A stretch of 64,000 nt of DNA. It comes from Arsenicicoccus sp. oral taxon 190. GTDB lineage: Bacteria; Actinomycetota; Actinomycetes; Actinomycetales; Dermatophilaceae. The position numbers and the translations under genes are program-made. The notes under the pieces were generated by a model. That model ran no database searches and was not told the DNA's origin. It saw only the letters and a list, made by a program, of their open reading frames with translations. Positions 9,054 to 17,248 of the stretch are shown piece by piece. The first letter of the stretch is position 1. Each line of letters begins with the position of its first letter. The stretch spans positions 620,001 to 684,000 of the forward strand of contig NZ_CP012070.1 in assembly GCF_001189535.1 (NCBI RefSeq), written 5' to 3'.

Positions 9054-10102
9054 CGCGCCACGGCCCCGGGGATGGGGGTGCCCGGCCCGCGGGTCGTCGG
9101 CGTGTCGATCCACGGGGTGCCGGCGCGCTCCAGGGCCTCGATGTCGGCGTCCACCATGATGCGCGCGAGCTCGGGGGTGTGGACCTTGGCCTCCCACCCC
9201 AGCTTGTCCTTGGCCTTGGAGGCGTCTCCGATGAGCGCGTCCACCTCGGTGGGCCGCAGGTAGCGCTCGTCGAAGCGCACGTGCTCCTCCCAGTCCAGGC
9301 CGGCGTGCTCGAAGGCCATGGCCAGGAAGTCCTTGACGGTGTAGTCCTGACCCGTCGCGAGGACGAAGTCCTCCGGCTCGTCCACCTGCAGCATCCGCCA
9401 CATGCCCTCGACGTACTCGGGTGCGTAGCCCCAGTCGCGGACCGAGTCGATGTTGCCCATGTACAGGTGCTTCTGGCGGCCGGCCTTGATCGCGGCCACG
9501 GCGCGGGTGATCTTGCGGGTCACGAAGGTCTCGCCGCGGCGCGGGGACTCGTGGTTGAAGAGGATCCCGTTGACGGCGAACATGTCGTACGCCTCGCGGT
9601 AGTTCTTCGTGATCCAGTACGAGTAGAGCTTGGCGACGCCGTACGGCGAGCGCGGGTAGAACGGCGTGTCCTCGCCCTGCGGCGGCGGCGTGGCGCCGAA
9701 CAGCTCGGAGGTCGACGCCTGGTAGAAGCGCGGTCGGACACCGGCGACCCGGATGGCCTCGAGCAGGCGGATCGACCCCACCCCTGTGGTGTCCGCCGTG
9801 TGCTCGGGCTCGTCGAAGGACACGCGCACGTGGGACTGCGCCGCGAGGTTGTAGACCTCGTCGGGGTTGATCTCCCCGACGAGCGTCACGAGCCGCGCGC
9901 CGTCGCTGAGGTCGCCGTAGTGCAGGAAGAGCTTGGCGCCCTCGTCGTGGGGGTCCACGTAGAGGTGGTCGATGCGGTGCGTGTTGAAGGTCGAGGCACG
10001 ACGGATGAGCCCGTGCACCTCGTATCCCTTGCTGAGCAGGAGCTCGGCCAGGTAGGAGCCGTCCTGCCCGGTGATGCCCGTGATGAGCGCGCGCTTGGTC
10101 AT
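9050..10102 (-). CDS. gmd: GDP-mannose 4,6-dehydratase
   Basis: A 350-residue enzyme making GDP-4-keto-6-deoxy-mannose from GDP-mannose, the first step to GDP-L-fucose (and to GDP-rhamnose). The start MTKRALITGITGQDGSYLAE carries the Gmd-type NADP-binding motif; QASTSELFG, SPYGVAK (YxxxK), the NHESPRRGETFVTRK block and YLRPTEVD are family signatures. I start at the ATG at 10102, preceded by GGAAGG; the open frame runs further upstream but without family similarity. It is coupled to fcl by a four-base overlap. The downstream product feeds the glycosyltransferases of this locus. Confidence 0.95.
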   Translation of the reverse strand: MTKRALITGITGQDGSYLAELLLSKGYEVHGLIRRASTFNTHRIDHLYVDPHDEGAKLFLHYGDLSDGARLVTLVGEINPDEVYNLAAQSHVRVSFDEPEHTADTTGVGSIRLLEAIRVAGVRPRFYQASTSELFGATPPPQGEDTPFYPRSPYGVAKLYSYWITKNYREAYDMFAVNGILFNHESPRRGETFVTRKITRAVAAIKAGRQKHLYMGNIDSVRDWGYAPEYVEGMWRMLQVDEPEDFVLATGQDYTVKDFLAMAFEHAGLDWEEHVRFDERYLRPTEVDALIGDASKAKDKLGWEAKVHTPELARIMVDADIEALERAGTPWIDTPTTRGPGTPIPGAVAR

Positions 10103-10137
10103 GTGGTGCCTTCCGAGGGGTAGTGGTGCGAAGAAGT

Positions 10138-11406
10138 TCAGTGGGAGTCGGCGAGCGCCGGCGCCGCGACGGCCCGGCGGCGCTCGGCGAGGCCGCGCAG
10201 CCACGTCGAGAAGCCGGAGATGGCCGCCGCGGCCGACAGGTTGGCTGCCGCGAAGGCGGTGGCGGACTCGGCATACGTGCGTGAGCGGTCGGGGTCGGCG
10301 ACCAGGGCCTCGATGGTGCTCAGCATGAGAGCCGGGTCCCCGGCCGGTATGACGGGCCCGGCGTTCGCCGCCCGCACCTCGTCGGCGCAGGAGCCGTCGT
10401 CCGAGGTCGCGGCCACCACGGGACGACCCACGCGGAAGTAGGAGGTCAGCTTGCTCGGCACCGCCATCTCCTTGACCCCGGCCTTCTCGTTGACCAGGAG
10501 CACGTCCGCGGCCTCCAGGGCGGCCCGGAACTCGCCGTCCGGCAGCGCCGGGGCGAACCGGAGGTTGGCGCAGCCGGTGCCGAGCTCCTCGAGCCGGGCA
10601 CGCTGGTTGCCGTCGCCCACCAGCACGAACATCACGTCAGAGCCGCGGCCCTGCGCCAGCCGAGCGGCCTCCACGACGTTCTCGAGGCCCTGCTTGGCGC
10701 CCATGTTGCCGGCGTGCAGCGCGATCGGACGGTCCGGGTCCCCGGCGAGCGTGGCCCGCATCTGGCGGACGTCGACGCCGTGAGGGTCGGTCCGCAGGTG
10801 GGCCCAGTTGCGGTTGACGGCCACCTTGCGCGGGTCGACACCGACCTCCTCCACCACGTAGCGACGGAACCGCTCGTGGATCACCGACACCCCGTCGGCG
10901 AGACCCAGCACCCCGCGCTCGAGCAGCGTGAAGGCCGCAGCCGCGACCGCGCCGGCGCTCCCCAGCTCGGCGAGGCCGGTGGAGTACATGTCCTGCACCC
11001 AGATGGCGGTGCGGGGGCGCCCGGGGCTCAGCCGCGCGCGGGCCAGCGCGAATCCGGACGAGATCAGCGCCGGGCTCACGGTCAGCACCAGGTCGGGCCT
11101 GCCCCACCGCACCAGCAACGTGTGGATGCCGAACGTGAGCTCCATGACCGCTCGGCCGAGGCCGGGGCCGCCGCCGGAGCTGGGGATGGTGTGCCACAGC
11201 CGCGTCACCGGCACCCCGTCGACGACCTCGTCCCGGCGGCGGCCCGTGAAGCCCGTGTAGTTGGTCCAGCTGGGGTAGTGCGGGATGCCTGCGATGACGC
11301 GGACGTCGTGCCCGAGGTCGACCAGGCCCTGGGCGAGACCGGCCGTGTATGGCGCGGTGCCGGACGGCTCGGGCGCATAGTTCAGGCAGACGATGAGGAT
11401 CTTCAT
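10138..11406 (-). CDS. Glycosyltransferase family 4 (WcaI-like)
   Basis: A 422-residue cytoplasmic GT-B glycosyltransferase. The N-terminus MKILIVCLNYAPEPSGTAPY, the IPHYPSW segment and the IWVQDMYSTG segment are typical of WcaI-type enzymes of colanic-acid clusters. The donor-binding half shows LHAGNMGAKQGLENVVEAA, VLVGDG, and a VNEKAGVKEMAVPSKLTSYF segment in which the E-x7-E site is replaced by the KEMAVPSK form seen in this subfamily. WcaI is linked to fucose transfer in colanic acid; given the adjacent gmd and fcl, a fucosyltransferase is a fair but unproven guess. It lies 35 bp upstream of gmd. Confidence 0.8.
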   Translation of the reverse strand: MKILIVCLNYAPEPSGTAPYTAGLAQGLVDLGHDVRVIAGIPHYPSWTNYTGFTGRRRDEVVDGVPVTRLWHTIPSSGGGPGLGRAVMELTFGIHTLLVRWGRPDLVLTVSPALISSGFALARARLSPGRPRTAIWVQDMYSTGLAELGSAGAVAAAAFTLLERGVLGLADGVSVIHERFRRYVVEEVGVDPRKVAVNRNWAHLRTDPHGVDVRQMRATLAGDPDRPIALHAGNMGAKQGLENVVEAARLAQGRGSDVMFVLVGDGNQRARLEELGTGCANLRFAPALPDGEFRAALEAADVLLVNEKAGVKEMAVPSKLTSYFRVGRPVVAATSDDGSCADEVRAANAGPVIPAGDPALMLSTIEALVADPDRSRTYAESATAFAAANLSAAAAISGFSTWLRGLAERRRAVAAPALADSH

Positions 11407-11421
11407 GAGGGGACGCGGTCC

Positions 11422-12549
11422 TTAGCTGGTGCGGGTGGTGAGGTCGAGGTAGGAGCGCTCGAGCTGCGCGACGACGGACTCCATGCCGAGCTCGTCACGG
11501 ATGGCCTCGCGAGCATGGGCGCCGGCCAGCTCTCGCAGCGCAGGGTCGGACAGGAGCCGGTCCACCGCCTGGGCCACCCCCGCGGGGCCCTCGGGCGCCA
11601 CGTCGCCGGCGGCCCGGCGCGCGATGATCGGAGCCAGCCCGCACGAGTCGGTCACCACCACAGGACGACCCAGGGACATCGCCTCCAGCACCGACATCGG
11701 GTAGGGCTCGTCCACGGACGGCAGGACATAGATGTCGGCGGCACGCATGGCGGCGGCGGTCCGGTCCGGCGGGAGCGGGCCGTCCCAGACGAGCTGGTCC
11801 CCGAGACCGCTGCGGGCCATGGCGGCCCTGACCTCGTCGCCGAGCCCCTCGTCGGGGCCGACCATGCGGAACCTCACGCCAGGGTGGCGCGGCGCCAGGC
11901 GCACCGCCATCTCCACGAAGTCGAGGGGCCGCTTGCGGGTCTGCACCCGGGCGAGGAAGAGCACCTGGGGCGCGGCGCCGGTCTCGGACGGCAGCGGGGT
12001 CGCCGGCGGCAGGTCGATGCCGTTGCGGAGCTGCTCGAGCCGCAGCGGGGCGGCGACCTGCTGCAGGCCGTCGCGCTCGGCATCGGTCAGGTAGAAGACG
12101 CGTCCCGCCCCTCGAAGCACCCGCCGGGTCATGGTCAGGTCCAGGGGACCGGCCAGCGGGTTGGTCGAGGGGATGACCATCCCGTGGGTCTGCAGGACGT
12201 AGGGCCGCCGTCGCACGAGCGTCGCCAGCGCGGCCGGGAGCGTGACGAGGTCACGGGCGAGGTGGACGTGGACGGCGTCGGCCGTGGCGCCCGCGCGGGC
12301 GACGAAGGACACCAGCCCTGGGCTGGCGAGGCCGTGGAAGCTGCCCGGCACCGGCGCGACCGCGCGGAAGAGCCTGACCCGGACGCCTTCCACCTCGCTC
12401 GGCACCGGGTCGTAGCCCCAGCTGCCCGCCGCCAGGACCACGTCGTGCCCGGCGTCGCGCAGGGCCCGGCACTGGGCGAGGGCCACCCGGGTTGGTCCGC
12501 CATACTCGCCCTGGGGGCTGACGAGGGAGACGACTTGGAGCACCCTCAC
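11422..12549 (-). CDS. Glycosyltransferase family 4
   Basis: A 375-residue GT-B glycosyltransferase. The start MRVLQVVSLVSPQGEYGGPT carries the glycine-rich acceptor loop; the C-terminal half has LFLARVQTRKRP, VGPDEG and the donor site PSVDEPYPMSVLEAMSLGRPVVVTD, i.e. an E-x7-E arrangement. Donor and acceptor are unknown. The GTG at 12549 overlaps the stop of the acetyltransferase by four bases (GTGA), which decides the start over a longer frame reading back into that gene. A 15-bp gap separates it from the WcaI-like gene downstream. Confidence 0.8.
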   Translation of the reverse strand: MRVLQVVSLVSPQGEYGGPTRVALAQCRALRDAGHDVVLAAGSWGYDPVPSEVEGVRVRLFRAVAPVPGSFHGLASPGLVSFVARAGATADAVHVHLARDLVTLPAALATLVRRRPYVLQTHGMVIPSTNPLAGPLDLTMTRRVLRGAGRVFYLTDAERDGLQQVAAPLRLEQLRNGIDLPPATPLPSETGAAPQVLFLARVQTRKRPLDFVEMAVRLAPRHPGVRFRMVGPDEGLGDEVRAAMARSGLGDQLVWDGPLPPDRTAAAMRAADIYVLPSVDEPYPMSVLEAMSLGRPVVVTDSCGLAPIIARRAAGDVAPEGPAGVAQAVDRLLSDPALRELAGAHAREAIRDELGMESVVAQLERSYLDLTTRTS

Positions 12550-13082
12550 GCCGACCGCACCTCCGCGCGGGGAGCCAGCACGCGCGCTCCCGGCTCGACG
12601 TCCCTGACCACGAGCGCGGTAGCCCCCACGACGGCGTCCCGTCCGATCGTGACGCCCCGCAGGACGGTGGCGCGGGCCGCGATCCAGGCGCCGTCCTGGA
12701 CCTCGATCGGCGCGTTGTCGAACTCGAAGGCAGGGTTGTCGGCCTGGTGGCTGCCGGTGCACAGCAGGACGCCCTGGGAGATGCAGACGTCGTCGCCGAT
12801 CGTGATCGGCTCGAGGTTGAGGAGCCAGGCCCCCACCCCGACCCAGCAGTCGTTGCCGACGCGGAGCTTCCACGGCCAGTGGATGCGGACGTCGTGGCGC
12901 AGCAGCACCCCGGTCCCGATCTCGGCGCCGAAGGCTCGCAGCACCCGGACCCGGAGCGAGCTCGGGACGAGCACCGACCGCAGCAGGGGCTCGACGACCA
13001 CCCAGGCGGCGCAGACCGGCAGCGGCCTCCCCTTGTCGTAACCGAACCCGGTGAAGGTCGACAAGCGACGTCGGACGGGCAC
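12546..13082 (-). CDS. WcaF-like left-handed beta-helix acetyltransferase
   Basis: A 178-residue O-acetyltransferase of the hexapeptide-repeat family. Hexapeptide turns are visible at IGTGVLLRHDVRIH, VGNDCWVGVGAWL, IGDDVCISQGVLLCTGSH and DGAWIAARATVLRGVTIGRDAVVGATALVV. The N-terminal FTGFGYDKGRP and W-rich segment match putative colanic-acid acetyltransferases (WcaF/WcaB class), which acetylate sugars of the repeat unit. The GTG at 13082 has GAGGAG 7 bp upstream. First gene of the minus-strand sub-operon ending with fcl. Confidence 0.85.
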   Translation of the reverse strand: MPVRRRLSTFTGFGYDKGRPLPVCAAWVVVEPLLRSVLVPSSLRVRVLRAFGAEIGTGVLLRHDVRIHWPWKLRVGNDCWVGVGAWLLNLEPITIGDDVCISQGVLLCTGSHQADNPAFEFDNAPIEVQDGAWIAARATVLRGVTIGRDAVVGATALVVRDVEPGARVLAPRAEVRSA

Positions 13083-13393
13083 GGGTCTCTCCTCGCAACT
13101 CGGCAGACAAGGGCCTGCTCGAGCGCGGGCCCACCTGATGCGGGACCCAGCCTAGAGGCGAGATCCCGCATCATTTGAGCACCTCCGGGGCTCGCACACC
13201 CACCGAATCGGAAAGGTCACCCAAGGTAGTCGGACGCATGCGTTGAGCAACCTTTTGGCGGCGCTTCACGGCGTGAGAGTGAATGGCGGGCCGATAGCCG
13301 GCAAAATGGTTTCAGCATTTCCCCTGCCCGGCGCCCGTCATTCATACTTCCAGGCGGCGGGCGGACATTCCTTCCGCAACGATGGGGGTATGA
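13083..13393. other. Divergent intergenic region in the EPS locus
   Basis: A 311-bp region between the minus-strand acetyltransferase and the plus-strand polymerase gene, somewhat richer in A/T than the coding flanks (for example around 13165 and 13245-13330). It must hold the promoters of both sub-operons, but I do not see a convincing -35/-10 pair, inverted repeat or small coding frame in it. Confidence 0.5.
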
Positions 13394-14812
13394 GTGGAGC
13401 AGGGGTCGCGACTCGCGCTGGGGTTGGGAGGGCTGATGGCCGCGCTGCTGTGCGCGGTGGTCCCGGCGCTCCTCATCGGCGCCACCCAGAGTCCCCTTCG
13501 CGCCGAGATCCCCTGGGCTGCCGTCGGGGTGATGCTCATCGCCGGAGCGCGATATGCCTGGATCGTCGCATCCGCGTCGCGACATCTGTACGAGATGGTG
13601 CTCTGGCTCTTCACCTATGTATTCATGGGCTGCGCACCATTCGTGCAGCAGCGACTGGGTGACGAGATCGGTACCACCCCGAGGTTGGACCCACACTATT
13701 TCTCGACGGCTTGGGGCGTCGTCTTCGTGGGAATTCTCGGAGCGCTCGCGGGAAGTGCCGTTGGCCGCAAGATCCCGTTGTCGGCACGGACCACCCTGCC
13801 CGACGTCAGCCATCACCGCACCATCGCGCTGAGCGCCTTTGCCTTCATCATGAGCATCGTCTACGTCTGGAAGGTCGGCCCGGGAAGCCTCTTCCTCAAC
13901 CGCTACGCCTTCGGTGCCGTGCAGGAGCAGGCGTTCCCCAACACCGTGGTCGGGGCACTCATCGGTGGTTGGGCCAGCATGGGGATGCTCGTGGCGCTGA
14001 TCGCTCAGCTGCAGATCTACCGCCTGTCGCGCGGTCACGACCGGCGGCGGTGGCTCGTGTTGGCGTGGATCACGGGGGTGGCCCTCGCCTACCTCAACAA
14101 CCCTCTGAGCAGCCCGCGATTCATGGTCGGGACCGTCGTGCTGGGTGTGCTCGCGGCGGTGGGCGGCTACGCGACCCAGCGTCGCTTCCGCGCCGTCGCG
14201 GTCGCCGCCCTGGCGGGTCTGATCGTCGTCTTTCCACTTCTCAACACCTTCCGGGGATCCACCCCCGGCGGCGACTCCGGCAGCGCGGTGGGCGCGCTGC
14301 AGTCGGGCGACTTCGATGCGTTCGCGCAGATCGTCAACACCGTCGACCTCGTGGCTCACGAGGGCGTCTCGTTCGGTCGGCAGCTGGCCGGAGTCCTGCT
14401 GTTCTGGGTGCCACGGACCGCGTGGCCCGACAAACCCTTCGACACCGGCATCCTGCTCGCTCAGTACAAGTCCTACGGGTTCAAGAACCTGTCCGCGCCG
14501 CTCTGGTCGGAGTTCTACGTCAACTTCGGGATCGCGGGCGTCCTCGTCGGCTTCTTCCTGGTGGGACTCCTGGCTCGCGTCCTCGATCGGCGACACCACC
14601 TCGAGCTCCTGCATCAGAGCGCCCCCTCCCTGGCCGGGTGCGTCTTCCCGTTCTACTCGCTGCTGCTGATCCGGGGATCGCTGCTGCAGGCCGTCTCGAT
14701 CTTCGCGGTCGCAGCCGTCGCCATCTGGTCCGTGTCGGCCCGCTCACCCCGTGGCCCGGCCACCACCCGTCCGAGGCCCGTAGAGGGCACCCGAAGGAGA
14801 CGACATGCCTGA
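13394..14812 (+). CDS. Oligosaccharide repeat-unit polymerase, Wzy-like (2 of 3)
   Basis: A 472-residue membrane protein with about 10-12 hydrophobic segments. The late hydrophilic block around residues 300-390 (FRGSTPGGDSGSAVGALQSG, then VPRTAWPDKPFDTGILLAQY and LSAPLWSEFYVNFGIAG) resembles the O-antigen polysaccharide polymerase class with its large loop and a conserved exit motif. The start is GTG at 13394, 5 bp after a GGGGG tract; an ATG four bases upstream is in another frame. The last eight bases overlap the chain-length gene. It probably polymerises undecaprenyl-linked repeats outside the membrane. Confidence 0.7.
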   Translation: MEQGSRLALGLGGLMAALLCAVVPALLIGATQSPLRAEIPWAAVGVMLIAGARYAWIVASASRHLYEMVLWLFTYVFMGCAPFVQQRLGDEIGTTPRLDPHYFSTAWGVVFVGILGALAGSAVGRKIPLSARTTLPDVSHHRTIALSAFAFIMSIVYVWKVGPGSLFLNRYAFGAVQEQAFPNTVVGALIGGWASMGMLVALIAQLQIYRLSRGHDRRRWLVLAWITGVALAYLNNPLSSPRFMVGTVVLGVLAAVGGYATQRRFRAVAVAALAGLIVVFPLLNTFRGSTPGGDSGSAVGALQSGDFDAFAQIVNTVDLVAHEGVSFGRQLAGVLLFWVPRTAWPDKPFDTGILLAQYKSYGFKNLSAPLWSEFYVNFGIAGVLVGFFLVGLLARVLDRRHHLELLHQSAPSLAGCVFPFYSLLLIRGSLLQAVSIFAVAAVAIWSVSARSPRGPATTRPRPVEGTRRRRHA

Positions 14813-16022
14813 GGTGCAGTACGTCGACCACCGCTTCGCCCCCGGGATCGCCCGTGAGGCCCTGCGCCGCAACCTCGGCTGGTTGCTCCTGTCGGCGGCG
14901 CTGGGAGCCGCTCTCGGCTGGCTGACCCACTCCCTGCACGCCACCACCTATGCCTCCGACGTCCGGACCTCCGTGCGCTTCGTGGCGACCTCCAGCACGG
15001 CCCAGCCGCCCAGCGCGGACGTGCTCCAGGGGCGGGTCCTGTCCTACAAGGACCTCGCCGGCAGCGACGAGATCGCGGCCAAGGTGCGCGGTCAGCTGCG
15101 CACGTCCCGCAGCAACGACGACCTGCTCCGGTCCATGTCCTTCACCGCGCCCACCGGCACCAGCGACATCGTGATCCACGCCGTCTCCTCCGACCAGGAG
15201 CAGGCGCGGCGACTCGCCGATGCCTGGGCCCGTCAGCTCACGACCAAGGTCGCAGAGGTGGAGAAGCTTGCGGTCTCCCCCGGCGGGTTCATCCGACTGG
15301 TGCCCATCAGCCCCCCGAGCACCCCGGTCGCCGAGGACGGACTCGGAGCCGCGGCCCACATCGCCCTGGGGGCAGGGCTGGGCCTGATCGGGATGGTCGG
15401 GGTCCTCCTGCTGGGCACCCTGCTGCGGCCGCGCGTCTACTCAGCCGGCCAGCTCAGGGATGTCGTCGGGGCTCCGGTCCTGACCGCTCTCCCTCACCTG
15501 CCGGAGCTGGACGGGGCTGCCCCAGGGACGTCCTGCGCTGATCGCCAGCTCCAGGAGGCCAGGTCGTTGCTGGCCGGCCGCCTGCGTGACGGAGCCCGGC
15601 CGGTGCTGCTGGTGCTACCCGTGCGGCCTGGGTCAGGCTCAAGCACCGTCGCGCGGTGGCTCCTCGCGGACCGGCTGGACGATGGCGACGACGCTCACCT
15701 GCTCGAGCTGTCCGGCGGGGTGGGCGGGGCCGACGAGCGCGCCGTGATCGCCGGCCGGGCACCGGCCCGCACCCTGGTGGTGGACGCGCCGTCCGCATCC
15801 GCGTCCGCGCTGGCTCAGTCCCTCGTGACCGACGTCGACGCGGTGGTCCTCGTCGTGGACGCCCGTCGTGCTCGACTGAAGGACGTCCAGGACGCCGTCG
15901 CGCGTCTGGTCGACGCGGGGGCTCCGGGGGTCGGGCTCGTCGTCAACCACATCGGTCGTACCCGGCGAGCCGCTCGGGCCTACGAGGTCCCCTGGCCCGA
16001 GAGGGCGACCTCGCGGGGCTGA
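14805..16022 (+). CDS. Wzz-like chain-length protein with degenerate BY-kinase domain (2 of 3)
   Basis: A 405-residue protein with a Wzz half (membrane spans at about 25-45 and 185-207, separated by a domain ending in the QARRLADAWARQL stretch) and a cytoplasmic half like a bacterial tyrosine kinase of the CapB/CpsD type. In that half the P-loop position reads PVRPGSGSSTVARWLL, so the Walker A lysine is replaced by Ser, and the usual DADLR Walker A' and C-terminal tyrosine cluster are absent; VDAVVLVVDARR remains. It therefore looks like a pseudokinase regulating chain length. AAGGAG precedes the ATG, which overlaps the polymerase gene by 8 bases. Confidence 0.7.
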   Translation: MPEVQYVDHRFAPGIAREALRRNLGWLLLSAALGAALGWLTHSLHATTYASDVRTSVRFVATSSTAQPPSADVLQGRVLSYKDLAGSDEIAAKVRGQLRTSRSNDDLLRSMSFTAPTGTSDIVIHAVSSDQEQARRLADAWARQLTTKVAEVEKLAVSPGGFIRLVPISPPSTPVAEDGLGAAAHIALGAGLGLIGMVGVLLLGTLLRPRVYSAGQLRDVVGAPVLTALPHLPELDGAAPGTSCADRQLQEARSLLAGRLRDGARPVLLVLPVRPGSGSSTVARWLLADRLDDGDDAHLLELSGGVGGADERAVIAGRAPARTLVVDAPSASASALAQSLVTDVDAVVLVVDARRARLKDVQDAVARLVDAGAPGVGLVVNHIGRTRRAARAYEVPWPERATSRG

Positions 16023-16042
16023 GCCAGCAGAGCGATGAGCCC

Positions 16043-17248
16043 TCAGCCGTCCCCGAGGACGACGAGTCGACCGAGATCCTCCGGCCCGAGGAGGTTGCTC
16101 GCCAACCGCCCCTCCTTCTCGTCGGTCGCGATCACGGTGCCTCCCTCCGCGATCCACGAGCTGCTGCCGAGGGTGTCGTCGAGAGAGCCGCAGGCGGCCA
16201 GGACCATCAGGGGGCGGCCGGGCTCGTGCGGAAACCGCTGCTTGAGTCGGCTCAGCACCTCGTGGGCGACCAGACCGTCCCAGTCGACGACCCACACCGG
16301 GGCGTTGCGGGAGGCCTCCGACGGCGGTCGCTGCTCGGTCATCAGCTCGCGCCACGTGACCACCGGAAGGTCGTCGGAAACCGTTCGCTGCAGGAGCGCG
16401 ACCACGCGGTGCCCGGTCTCGGCGAGCACCAGCGAGATGTTGACGCCATGGCGTTGGTCGCGGTCGTCCCCCAGCACCACGACGGTGCGCGCCTCGTCCG
16501 TGGGCGCCCCACCGAGCAGCGGGGCGACCAGAGCGCGGTAGGCCGCGGCGCGAGGGCCCCGACGCCCGACCGCGACCACAGCATCGTCCGCCTTGTCGTT
16601 CTCGGGGATCATGTGGTGGCGCGCGGTGCGGCGAGCCCGCTCCCGCAGCCTGCTCGCCAGGCTGCCCACCAGCCAGCCCAGGCCCGCGCCGACGGCGGCT
16701 CCCATCAGGACCCAGACCGACCGCTTGGGCGACGTCGGGCCCGCTGGCGCCGACGCTGCGCGGAGGACACGGGCCTCGACGAGCGGGGCTCCGCCCCTCG
16801 AGGACTTCGGGGAGATCGCCTCCACCGTCGCGATCAGGGATCGCTGCGCACCGTCGGAGATCTTCACGGCCTCCTCGGGAGAGGCCGCGCGCGCGGAGAC
16901 GTCGATGATGGCCGTGTTGAGCGTCGCCTTGCCGGACACCCGCCCGCTCAGCTGGCTCGCGCTCTCGGACAGGCCCAGCTCCTTCACGACACGTCCGAGG
17001 ACGAGCGGGGTCCCCACCATCTCGGCATACGTCTGGACCTGGCTCTGCATGTAGGTCGAGTTCGCCATGGCATCGCTGCCGACCGACGTCTCGCCCGGGG
17101 TGAGCAGGACGCTCCCGGAGGCCGTGTAGACAGCGGGTTCACCGCGGACGGCGACGGCTCCGAGCAGGCCACCCAGCACGGCGCACGCCAGCGCCGCCAG
17201 CACCGGCAGGAGCCAGCGACGGACGCGCTCATCGGACAACAGACGCAT
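16043..17248 (-). CDS. Wzz-like chain-length protein with degenerate kinase-like domain (3 of 3)
   Basis: A 401-residue protein: membrane span at about 10-32, a Wzz domain with the YMQSQVQTYAEMVGTPLVL stretch characteristic of actinobacterial YveK/CapA proteins, and a second span near 210-230. The C-terminal half keeps the Rossmann order (RTVVVLGDDRDQRHGVNISLV) but has no P-loop at all, no Walker B aspartates and no Tyr cluster. I start at the ATG at 17248 because AGGAG lies exactly 5 bp before it; a GTG two codons upstream would overlap that site. Its start is 20 bp inside the preceding polymerase gene, consistent with translational coupling, and it is convergent with the second Wzz gene. 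Confidence 0.7.
   Translation of the reverse strand: MRLLSDERVRRWLLPVLAALACAVLGGLLGAVAVRGEPAVYTASGSVLLTPGETSVGSDAMANSTYMQSQVQTYAEMVGTPLVLGRVVKELGLSESASQLSGRVSGKATLNTAIIDVSARAASPEEAVKISDGAQRSLIATVEAISPKSSRGGAPLVEARVLRAASAPAGPTSPKRSVWVLMGAAVGAGLGWLVGSLASRLRERARRTARHHMIPENDKADDAVVAVGRRGPRAAAYRALVAPLLGGAPTDEARTVVVLGDDRDQRHGVNISLVLAETGHRVVALLQRTVSDDLPVVTWRELMTEQRPPSEASRNAPVWVVDWDGLVAHEVLSRLKQRFPHEPGRPLMVLAACGSLDDTLGSSSWIAEGGTVIATDEKEGRLASNLLGPEDLGRLVVLGDG

Noticed and set aside
10714..13041. A long plus-strand frame opposite the glycosyltransferase genes
   Set aside because: Composition is Arg/Gly/His-rich and featureless; the minus strand holds two GT4 enzymes and an acetyltransferase with exact start/stop overlaps.
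13217..14614. Minus-strand frame opposite the second polymerase gene
   Set aside because: Highly charged, no family marks, and it would read across the intergenic region; the plus strand has a membrane protein with regular hydrophobic segments.
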